5,927 nucleotides of DNA from Bacteroidales bacterium. Lineage in GTDB: Bacteria > Bacteroidota > Bacteroidia > Bacteroidales > UBA7960. Below, piece after piece: positions 1 through 5,923 of this stretch (position 1 is its first letter; every line of letters begins with the position of its first letter). The stretch covers positions 1 to 5,927 of the forward strand of contig SKTA01000126.1 in assembly GCA_007122745.1 (NCBI GenBank), read 5' to 3'. The notes under the pieces are model-generated. The model had not been told where the DNA came from. It worked only from the letters and a program-made list of their open reading frames with translations, and ran no database searches. A program made the translations under genes and the position numbers.

Positions 1-268
1 CTTTTTTTACACCGCAATGAATGGAATCCTCCTGTCCATTGATTTTGTAATGGCCCTGGATAAGAAAGAAATCTTTTCCAAATTGGATGTTTTGTGCATC
101 GGATGGATTGGTGAAGCTTTTGCAGAATGAGAGGTAATATATTGCGTCCATCAAGTTTGTTTTGCCGGCACCGTTATGGCCGGCAAAACAATTGAATTTT
201 GGTGAAAGAGATAAGGTGATCTCTTCCAGATTTTTGAACTGTATCGCATTGATCTGACGACAATACAT
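1..268 (-). CDS. recF: RecF, DNA replication/repair SMC-like ATPase, N-terminal part (cut by window edge)
   Basis: I translated this by hand: 89 codons are open from an ATG at 268 to the left edge, so the C-terminal three quarters are missing. The protein begins MYCRQINAIQFKNL, the usual RecF opening in which a short beta strand leads to an F-K-N/R-Y/L motif. A Walker A loop GHNGAGKT follows at residues 30-37, with the RecF-typical N-L-M-D-A-I-Y-Y-L-S helix just after it. RecF is a cytosolic ABC/SMC-type ATPase that binds gapped DNA and, with RecO and RecR, helps load RecA. The Walker B and signature motifs would lie beyond the window. The start agrees with the family N-terminus and lies 10 bases after the fabG stop; there is no Shine-Dalgarno sequence, as is common in Bacteroidota. 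Co-transcription with fabG is inferred from spacing. Other SMC-like ATPases share the P-loop, but the N-terminal match favours RecF. Confidence 0.93.
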   Translation of the reverse strand, partial: MYCRQINAIQFKNLEEITLSLSPKFNCFAGHNGAGKTNLMDAIYYLSFCKSFTNPSDAQNIQFGKDFFLIQGHYKINGQEDSIHCGVKK

Positions 269-278
269 TGGTAAAAAA

Positions 279-1025
279 TTACTTATTCATCCCGCCGCAC
301 ACGGTAATTACCTGGCCTGTAACATAGGACGCCATGTCTGACGCAAGAAAGATTGCCATATTGGCAACATCATCAGGTGTACCTGCACGTTTCAGCGGTA
401 TTTTTTCTGCCCACTCTTTTTTGACCTCCTCCGGAAGCTTTGCAGTCATTTCAGTTTCAATGAATCCGGGGGCTATTGCATTTACACGGATGTTCCTGGC
501 TCCAATTTCCTGCGCCACAGATTTTGTGAAAGCGATCATTCCCGCCTTTGAAGCAGCATAATTTGCCTGTCCGGCATTCCCGCCCAATCCAACAATGGAG
601 CTCATATTGATGATGCTGCCACTTCTCTGCTTGAGCATGTATTTTTGCACTGCTTTCGTCAGGTTAAAGGCAGATTTAAGGTTTACCTGGATCACGGCAT
701 CCCACATCTCTTCGGTCATGCGCATCAACAAAGTATCTTTGGTGATACCGGCGTTGTTGACCAGAATATCAATTTTCCCAAAATCTTCAATCACATCACT
801 GACAAGTTTATCACTCTCAGAAAAGCTACCGGCATCTGATGCGTAAGCCTTTGCCTTTACGCCAAGCGATTGCAACTCTTTCTCCAGTGCTGCTGCATTT
901 TCATCATATTTTAGATCTGAAAATGCCACATTAGCACCTGTTTGTGCAAAGCCCAGGGCTATGGCACGGCCAATACCCCGCGATCCACCGGTAATTAGTG
1001 CAGTTTTTCCTTCCAGTATTTTCAT
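279..1025 (-). CDS. fabG: 3-oxoacyl-[acyl-carrier-protein] reductase FabG (SDR family)
   Basis: This complete 248-residue protein is the normal length for FabG, the cytosolic NADPH-dependent reductase that converts 3-oxoacyl-ACP to 3-hydroxyacyl-ACP in type II fatty-acid elongation. It is a classical short-chain dehydrogenase. The cofactor loop TGGSRGIG is at residues 12-19 and NNAG at 90-93. The catalytic tetrad reads N115, S143, Y156 and K160, the last two in NYAASK. The PGFIETEMT segment at 186-194 and the C-terminal VTGQVITVCGGM are FabG-like. The start ATG at 1025-1023 puts the first strand (KTALITGG) where the family has it; no Shine-Dalgarno is visible. A promoter lies about 60 bases upstream, and recF starts 10 bases after the stop. 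No other fab genes or acpP are in view, so a paralogous SDR acting on another 3-oxoacyl or sugar substrate cannot be excluded, but residues and length favour FabG. Confidence 0.93.
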   Translation of the reverse strand: MKILEGKTALITGGSRGIGRAIALGFAQTGANVAFSDLKYDENAAALEKELQSLGVKAKAYASDAGSFSESDKLVSDVIEDFGKIDILVNNAGITKDTLLMRMTEEMWDAVIQVNLKSAFNLTKAVQKYMLKQRSGSIINMSSIVGLGGNAGQANYAASKAGMIAFTKSVAQEIGARNIRVNAIAPGFIETEMTAKLPEEVKKEWAEKIPLKRAGTPDDVANMAIFLASDMASYVTGQVITVCGGMNK

Positions 1026-1085
1026 GTTGTATTAAAATTAAATTAATAATGATCAGATTCTTTAAGCTCTGGATTCAAAGAGAAC

Positions 1086-1117
1086 CAAATTTACAAAGTT
1101 ATTGCGACAAGTGCAAT
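1086..1117 (-). promoter_or_regulatory. Predicted Bacteroidota-type promoter for fabG-recF
   Basis: Read on the minus strand, ATTG (1117-1114) is followed after 20 bases by TAAATTTG (1093-1086). The second box matches the Bacteroidota sigma-ABfr -7 consensus TAnnTTTG fully, and the first matches the -33 box TTTG at three of four positions. The spacing lies within the usual range. Transcription would start near 1080 and leave a leader of roughly 55 bases before the fabG ATG. The -33 box begins on the last base of the stop codon of the upstream gene. I see no intrinsic terminator in this 91-base gap, so read-through from the glycogen gene could add to fabG-recF expression. Confidence 0.55.
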
Positions 1118-4100
1118 TATATCCACTTGATCAGATGGAAATCCTGCCGGTGTGCCAGGTCATTATTCCTGGGAAACATCCGGAAAGCATAATTGAAGTC
1201 ACCGGTGCGTTTAGCCGGAACTTCACACCTGTATCGCAACAAATTGTTTTCTTGATCCACCAGTTCCATCTCGTAAACAGATACGATCTCACGATCCCCA
1301 CCAACTGTTTTCTGAACAAAAACCACCTCCAGACCAAAGTCTGAGTCTTTGATGCCGTTCGCTTTTAAAAGAATTTCAGCAACAAAAGGTTCTCCAAGCA
1401 TAATGGTTTTTCCCGAGTTGGTTAGCACCTTACGGTCAACCACTTCAATCTTATCCCAGGCCTGGATGATTTTGTTCTTCCAAAAGACCAGCGATCTGGC
1501 GATCTTGTAGTTGTCGCGCGACATCCTTTCCGAAGTTTCAAAGAGTTTGTTGTAGAAAATACCAAAATAGTCATCCATCATCCTTTTGTTGGTATAGTGC
1601 GGCGCAATTTTCGCGATACAATTCTTCACCCAACGGATCCATTCCTTTGGAAGCCCGTTTTTATCCCTGTCATAAAACATGGGTGCTACCTCCGTCTCCA
1701 AAATTGTATAAACGGTTTCTGCATCAAGTTCATTCTGGAAGTCCTGGTTTTCGAATGTTTTCTCCTCTTTAAGCTTCCAGCCCGCTTCTTCAACATACCC
1801 TTCAGCCCACCAGCCGTCCAGAACACTCAGGTTCATCACTCCGTTCAAAACAGCCTTTTCTCCGCTTGTTCCCGAAGCTTCCAACGGTCGGGTAGGGGTG
1901 TTTAACCACACGTCCACACCTTTCACCAGTTCCCTGCCCAACTCCATGTCGTAATCTTCGAGGAAAAGGATTTTTCCACGGAACTCTTTCCTTTTGCTGA
2001 TATCCATGATGTGCCGGATAAGTTCCTGACCTGCTTTATCGGCCGGATGCGCTTTGCCGGCATAAATAAACTGAACGGGCATCTCCGGATTGTTTACTAT
2101 GCGTGAAAGTCTTTCCAGGTCATTAAACAGCAGATGTGCCCTTTTGTAGGTGGCAAAACGCCTGGCAAAGCCAATTGTCAATGTATTTTCACTGACAGCC
2201 TCCATCATCTGGTATATCTTTCTGGGTGTTTCTTGCCTTCTCGACAAGTTTGCCAACAAGCGCTCCCTGATGTAATCGAGCAATTGTTTCCTCTTTTGGT
2301 TGCGAATCTCCCATATTTTCTGGTCCGAAACATCGTAAATCTTTTCCCATGCTGTAGGATCGGATACATTGTTAAGGAATTCCTCTCCAAAGCTATTCAA
2401 ATACAGCTCCTGCCACTCTTTGGCAGTCCAGGTGCCATAATGCACGCCATTTGTTACGTGTCCGATATGCAATTCCTCAGGAAAATAGCCCGGATAAAGG
2501 TCCTTAAACATACTTCTGGACACTTTCCCGTGAATCAGGCTCACACCGTTAATCTCCTGTGCGAGCTTTGCAGCAAGCACACTCATTGAGTAGTCCTCTT
2601 CAGTATTTTCCGGATTCATCTTACCCATCCCCATGAAAGTTTCCCAACTGATTCCCAGCCTGTCGGCGTAATGAGGCATGTAGGTACGCAGCATGTCCTC
2701 GCTGAAAAAATCGTGACCGGCTGGTACAGGTGTGTGGGTGGTAAACAGACTGCTGGCCCTTACCACCTCCATGGCCTCATGGAAGCTGAGCTTATCATCC
2801 TGAACATACTTCCGTAATCTTTCCAGTCCTGTAAAAGCAGCGTGCCCTTCATTGCAATGGAAAACATCAGGTTGAATTCCCAATGCCTCCAAAACCCTGA
2901 TGCCGCCAATGCCGAGCAAAAATTCCTGCTTGAAGCGATTTTCCCAGTCACCGCCATAAAGCTGATGGGTGATGAAACGGTCAACGGCTGCATTTTCAGA
3001 GACATCCGTATCAAGGAGATAAAGCGGTATTCTTCCTACATCGATACGCCACACACGTGCATGGAGGGTTCTACCGGGAAAGGCGATGCTGATGCGCAGC
3101 CTTTCCCCATTCTCCTTGCGAACCGGAACAGCAGACATCTTTGCAAAATCATGCGGATGGTAGGTGTCAAGCTGCTCTCCGCTTACAGACAGGCTTTGGG
3201 TAAAATATCCGTAGCGGTAAAGCAATCCGACGCCAATCATGTCGACATTGTCGTCACTGGCCTGCTTCATGAAGTCTCCGGCAAGAACACCCAAACCGCC
3301 ACTGTATATCTTAATGGTTTCATGCAAACCATATTCCATTGAGAAGTAAGCAATGGTCTTGGTGGCTTTTTGCTTTCCGGCATCCATGTATTTGTTGAAC
3401 TTTTCAACAACCATTTTGTAATGCTGCATGAACATTTTGTCTTTAGCAAGCCTTTCGTAATGCTCCATGCTTAGGTTCTCCATCAGCGTGATGGGGTTCT
3501 TTTCGCATGTTGTCCATAACGCCGGATCAATCCGCTCAAATAAATCAAGGGCTTCATAATTCCAGGTCCACCATAAATTTCTGGCCATTACCGGAAGCTG
3601 GCTTAAGGTTTTCGGAACCTTGACCTCAATCGATATCTTTTTCCATTTTGGCCGCATGCTTTCCACCGGGGGCAATGCAATTGATCTTGCCGGGGGTTTC
3701 TTATCCCTGAACTGATCATGGCGCTTCATCGCTTTCTCAATTACCGATCTGTAAGCTTCATGATATTGTTTGATCTGAATGTCCCACAATACACCTTTAG
3801 CAAGATCACCGGCTTTATGCCTAGCATCCAGGAAGGCAGCGTGGCTCAAAGGATCTGAAGGGTGGTCCTTTCCAAGAAAATCGGCTTTCTGAGCGGCTTT
3901 AAGACGACCGCTTAGGATATCTGTAATCTGTTTTGTAACATCCTCATAGTTATGGTCATCTCTTTCCAAAATAAAAACAGCCTCTTCAAAATCTTTTTCA
4001 CTTTGGCCAACCCATTGCCCAAATCCTGACAATGATGATGTAACAGTTGGGATGTGCATGGCGATACTTTCCATCGGTGTATATCCCCAGGGCTCATAAT

Positions 4101-5406
4101 AGGATGGAAAAACGGTTAAGTCAAAACCTGCAAGCAGGTCAAAGTAATCAAGGTTATATATACCGTCTTCCCCATTCAGATATGCAGGGGTAAAAATTAC
4201 CTTAACGGCATCACCGGGCTTGTTATTCAGTCCTGCTTTCTGAATCCGGTTAAGAATTTGATCGTGCTCCGAATCAACCAATTTATGTGTCAGGTAATCC
4301 CGTTCAGCAGGATGATCAAAATTGGGAGATTTTATTCGATCTTGTACCTCTTTTCGTATGCCTGCCTGGTTTGCAGGCACCAAAATAAAGGCCACCAAAG
4401 GTTTATCCTGTTTTGTTTTATTGACTGCTCCCAATGCATCAATAAAAAGATCAATCCCCTTATTCCTGAATTCATACCTGCCGCTGTGGGCAATGATCAT
4501 GCTATCTTCAGGAATATTTTGATTAAGGAGACCGCGCGCCACATCGAGCAATCGGGTACGGGCTTCCACCCGTTTTTCCATAATGCTGGAATCTGTCATG
4601 ATGTGATCACTGCCAAACCCGTTTGGCGTAAGAAGATCCGGTTTTTTCCCTAACAGCAACTCACATTCCCTGGCAGTAACAGAAGAAACCGTAGTAAACA
4701 TATCCGCCATCTGAGCTGCTTTTTGTTCCAGGCTATGCTTCGAAGAAACCCCCAGCTCCAAGGCCATGGCCTCAGCATCGGTTTGATCAAGCTGCTTGTA
4801 TAATTCCCTGCCGTGCCCGGCCAGAGAGCGGCCAAGCACAGTGGCATGCGTTGTAAAAACTGTCCCTGCCTGGGCAACCTTATCACGAAGATAAAGTACT
4901 CCTGCTCCTGTCATCCATTCATGGAAATGGGCTATCAGTCGATCATGTGCTGAAAGGTAGAATTCATAATAGCTTTCAATCACCTGTCCGACTGCATAAC
5001 CGAACATGGCCGGCTCTGTATAATCCCACTGACCACTTAGCGAGTTGAGACCGAATTTCAACCAATAATCGGAAAAGATCTTGTCTTTTTGTCCAAAAAG
5101 GGGTGTAAAGTCAACAAGTATGGCAATCGGCTCTCCCGGAATTTGCCATCTGCCAATCCGGAAGTGCAAACCGTTTTGTTCGGCATACTCACGCCAGGCC
5201 TGCATCAGATTCGGATCTTCCACGAACTCAGGGTTGCGGTGTGTTTCTTTCCACACATCCGGACCAATGGTAATGTAATTATCTTTGTATTTTCCGGTCA
5301 GAAGTGGTGCCTTGCTGCTTATTACAGTATGGATTCCTCCAATCTTGTTGCATACTTCCCAGCTTATTTCGAATATATGTTCCTGAATGATCTTTTCCTT
5401 ATTCAT
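1117..5406 (-). CDS. Glycogen synthase (GT3) fused to alpha-glucan phosphorylase (DUF3417 + GT35)
   Basis: One uninterrupted 1429-residue frame holds two opposing glycogen enzymes. Residues 1-560 are a GT3, eukaryote-like synthase that would transfer glucose from a nucleotide sugar to the glycogen end. Visible motifs are SWEVCNKIGGI (15-25), HFHEW (160-164), TTHATVLGR (185-193), GRYEFRNKG (309-317, with the sugar-nucleotide Arg and Lys) and YYEPWGYTPMES (436-447, with the two catalytic-site glutamates). A basic, proline-containing linker spans 561-590. Residues 591-680 match DUF3417 (ARNLWWTWN at 608-616). Residues 681-1315 are a GT35 phosphorylase, which releases glucose-1-phosphate: YFSMEYG (687-693), YSGGLGVLAGD (701-711), THTPVPAGHD (890-899), RRFATYKR (1082-1089) and EASGTSGEK (1176-1184), where K1184 is the expected PLP lysine. 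Residues 1316-1429 form the beta-rich tail usual in this phosphorylase branch. Both halves keep their catalytic motifs, so both are probably active. The start fits the GT3 N-terminus; no signal peptide is visible, so it should be cytosolic. The frame is too long and too well conserved for an assembly join, though both halves also occur as separate proteins in other species. Confidence 0.93.
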   Translation of the reverse strand: MNKEKIIQEHIFEISWEVCNKIGGIHTVISSKAPLLTGKYKDNYITIGPDVWKETHRNPEFVEDPNLMQAWREYAEQNGLHFRIGRWQIPGEPIAILVDFTPLFGQKDKIFSDYWLKFGLNSLSGQWDYTEPAMFGYAVGQVIESYYEFYLSAHDRLIAHFHEWMTGAGVLYLRDKVAQAGTVFTTHATVLGRSLAGHGRELYKQLDQTDAEAMALELGVSSKHSLEQKAAQMADMFTTVSSVTARECELLLGKKPDLLTPNGFGSDHIMTDSSIMEKRVEARTRLLDVARGLLNQNIPEDSMIIAHSGRYEFRNKGIDLFIDALGAVNKTKQDKPLVAFILVPANQAGIRKEVQDRIKSPNFDHPAERDYLTHKLVDSEHDQILNRIQKAGLNNKPGDAVKVIFTPAYLNGEDGIYNLDYFDLLAGFDLTVFPSYYEPWGYTPMESIAMHIPTVTSSLSGFGQWVGQSEKDFEEAVFILERDDHNYEDVTKQITDILSGRLKAAQKADFLGKDHPSDPLSHAAFLDARHKAGDLAKGVLWDIQIKQYHEAYRSVIEKAMKRHDQFRDKKPPARSIALPPVESMRPKWKKISIEVKVPKTLSQLPVMARNLWWTWNYEALDLFERIDPALWTTCEKNPITLMENLSMEHYERLAKDKMFMQHYKMVVEKFNKYMDAGKQKATKTIAYFSMEYGLHETIKIYSGGLGVLAGDFMKQASDDNVDMIGVGLLYRYGYFTQSLSVSGEQLDTYHPHDFAKMSAVPVRKENGERLRISIAFPGRTLHARVWRIDVGRIPLYLLDTDVSENAAVDRFITHQLYGGDWENRFKQEFLLGIGGIRVLEALGIQPDVFHCNEGHAAFTGLERLRKYVQDDKLSFHEAMEVVRASSLFTTHTPVPAGHDFFSEDMLRTYMPHYADRLGISWETFMGMGKMNPENTEEDYSMSVLAAKLAQEINGVSLIHGKVSRSMFKDLYPGYFPEELHIGHVTNGVHYGTWTAKEWQELYLNSFGEEFLNNVSDPTAWEKIYDVSDQKIWEIRNQKRKQLLDYIRERLLANLSRRQETPRKIYQMMEAVSENTLTIGFARRFATYKRAHLLFNDLERLSRIVNNPEMPVQFIYAGKAHPADKAGQELIRHIMDISKRKEFRGKILFLEDYDMELGRELVKGVDVWLNTPTRPLEASGTSGEKAVLNGVMNLSVLDGWWAEGYVEEAGWKLKEEKTFENQDFQNELDAETVYTILETEVAPMFYDRDKNGLPKEWIRWVKNCIAKIAPHYTNKRMMDDYFGIFYNKLFETSERMSRDNYKIARSLVFWKNKIIQAWDKIEVVDRKVLTNSGKTIMLGEPFVAEILLKANGIKDSDFGLEVVFVQKTVGGDREIVSVYEMELVDQENNLLRYRCEVPAKRTGDFNYAFRMFPRNNDLAHRQDFHLIKWI

Positions 5407-5444
5407 AGTCTGATTTTATTTATAATATTGATTCAAAAAGTTCG

Positions 5445-5452
5445 TGAAATTA
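5445..5452 (-). promoter_or_regulatory. Weak -7-like box upstream of the glycogen synthase-phosphorylase gene
   Basis: On the minus strand TAATTTCA lies about 38 bases before the ATG and matches TAnnTTTG at four of the six defined positions. I find no TTTG at a suitable distance upstream, so this is only the best candidate in the leader. The 5407-5460 segment is very A/T-rich, has no Shine-Dalgarno before the start codon and no evident riboswitch fold. Confidence 0.22.
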
Positions 5453-5467
5453 CAAAAAAAATACCAA

Positions 5468-5503
5468 TTGAGTTTGAGGTTGAGGTTAAGGTTAAGGTTA
5501 AGA
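5468..5503. repeat. Six-unit TTRAGG-like hexamer tandem array
   Basis: Exactly 36 bases divide into six hexamers: TTGAGT, TTGAGG, TTGAGG, TTAAGG, TTAAGG, TTAAGA. The G-type units are all on the left, the A-type units all on the right, and the outermost units each differ from TTRAGG at the last base. That order fits growth by slippage from two neighbouring variants. Because the period is six, it also encodes alternating valine and charged residues on the plus strand, which explains the spurious open frame there. It lies about 60 bases upstream of the glycogen gene start. Confidence 0.85.
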
Positions 5504-5518
5504 TAATCAGAATCCTCT

Positions 5519-5576
5519 TGTCATCCTGAGCGGGAAGCTTCCGCGCAAAAGCGATTGCCACAATGCGGGAATGACA
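5519..5576. repeat. Short dispersed-repeat candidate with inverted TGTCAT ends
   Basis: The 58-base segment opens with TGTCATCCTG and closes with GCGGGAATGACA, so its ends are imperfect inverted copies (TGTCAT...ATGACA exact). Inside is a 10-base perfect palindrome GGAAGCTTCC (5533-5542), flanked by GCG on the left and GC on the right. Similar TGTCATTCCCGC-type segments are familiar to me as dispersed intergenic repeats in bacterial genomes, including Bacteroidota. That is recall; only one copy is in this window. No transposase is present. Confidence 0.55.
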
Positions 5577-5580
5577 TAAA

Positions 5581-5653
5581 TGTTCTTTGTTTATTGTTCG
5601 TTGTTTGTTGTTTTTTGTTGGTAAGGTCTGTTTTTTGTGCGTGGTTTTTGTTT
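5581..5653. repeat. Strongly G/T-biased low-complexity stretch
   Basis: Of 73 bases on the plus strand, 66 are G or T; only three are A and four are C. Short imperfect TTGTT units recur, mostly in the first half. The minus strand is therefore A/C-rich and would give an unstructured RNA if transcribed towards the glycogen gene. I see no coding signal. Confidence 0.7.
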
Positions 5654-5677
5654 AAGAAGCTTTTCCAAATGCCACGA

Positions 5678-5709
5678 CCGAGACGCGCTGTGGCCGAGAC
5701 GCGCCGGGG
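5678..5709. repeat. Tandem pair of 16-base GC-rich units
   Basis: Two adjacent 16-base units share CCGAGACGCGC and differ only in the tail (TGTGG against CGGGG), so 14 of 16 positions agree. The second unit supplies the left arm of the hairpin at 5697-5717. The first unit carries the same AGACGCGC arm (5681-5688) and could pair with the same right arm. Confidence 0.75.
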
Positions 5710-5717
5710 GCGCGTCT
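5697..5717. repeat. GC-rich hairpin 1 (9-bp stem, 3-base loop)
   Basis: AGACGCGCC (5697-5705) and GGCGCGTCT (5709-5717) are perfectly complementary around a GGG loop. There is no T-tract after the stem on either strand, so it is not a standard intrinsic terminator. It shares the core CGCGCC/GGCGCG with the other two hairpins in this region and looks like a member of a REP-like family. Confidence 0.75.
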
Positions 5718-5743
5718 TTACGGAACACAATTTGTTTTAAAAC

Positions 5744-5769
5744 ACAAACGCGCCACAGGGCGCGTTTGT
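5744..5769. repeat. GC-rich hairpin 2 (11-bp stem, 4-base loop)
   Basis: ACAAACGCGCC (5744-5754) pairs perfectly with GGCGCGTTTGT (5759-5769) around ACAG. A separate 10-base palindrome GTTTTAAAAC (5734-5743) adjoins its left edge. On the minus strand the stem is followed by GTTTTAAAAC rather than a clean T-run, so termination is possible but weak. Confidence 0.78.
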
Positions 5770-5902
5770 ACATCAAATCTTTTTCAAAATTACAAAAACA
5801 GAGTCGGTTTGATCATTATAAAGCGTTCTATCTATATCGCAACAAAACACAGTAATTGCAACATTACATATTGTTTAAACGGAAACGTTGTAAAACGAGT
5901 AA

Positions 5903-5923
5903 TACCGCGCCCGCGGCGCGGTA
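5903..5923. repeat. GC-rich hairpin 3 (9-bp stem, 3-base loop)
   Basis: TACCGCGCC (5903-5911) pairs perfectly with GGCGCGGTA (5915-5923) around CGC. On the minus strand a T-run lies before the stem and none follows it; on the plus strand the stem is followed by A residues. Neither direction gives a normal terminator. It sits at the right edge, so its relation to the next gene cannot be seen. Confidence 0.75.

Noticed and set aside
2134..2589. A 151-codon open frame on the plus strand
   Set aside because: Antisense shadow of the GT35 domain; cysteine- and leucine-rich composition typical of a non-coding frame.
2842..3342. A 166-codon open frame on the plus strand
   Set aside because: It lies fully inside, and antisense to, the strongly conserved phosphorylase part of the fusion gene; its peptide shows no recognisable family and no promoter or start signal.
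3607..3726. A frameshift or assembly join creating the fusion artificially
   Set aside because: The frame is continuous, linker codons look ordinary, and both flanking domains are complete; nothing in the sequence suggests a chimera.
5089..5529. A 146-codon plus-strand open frame running from the glycogen gene into the spacer
   Set aside because: Its first part is antisense to the GT3 N-terminus and its end is the translated hexamer array (alternating valine and charged residues), so there is no independent coding signal.
5697..5769. Paired rho-independent terminators
   Set aside because: The stems are strong, but no T-tract follows either one in either direction, so they are recorded as palindromic repeats.
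5785..5792. A minus-strand promoter with -7 box TAATTTTG
   Set aside because: The -7 match is complete, but I find no TTTG at 17-23 bases upstream, and in A/T-rich DNA this box alone is weak evidence.
5521..5855. Several 61-72 codon open frames on both strands in the right-hand spacer
   Set aside because: They run through palindromes, the G/T-biased stretch and the inverted-end element; overlapping frames on both strands are all open only because of repeat composition.
5678..5923. A CRISPR array or attachment site
   Set aside because: The repeats are not regularly spaced, have different arms and no unique spacers of constant length; there are no cas or integrase genes nearby.
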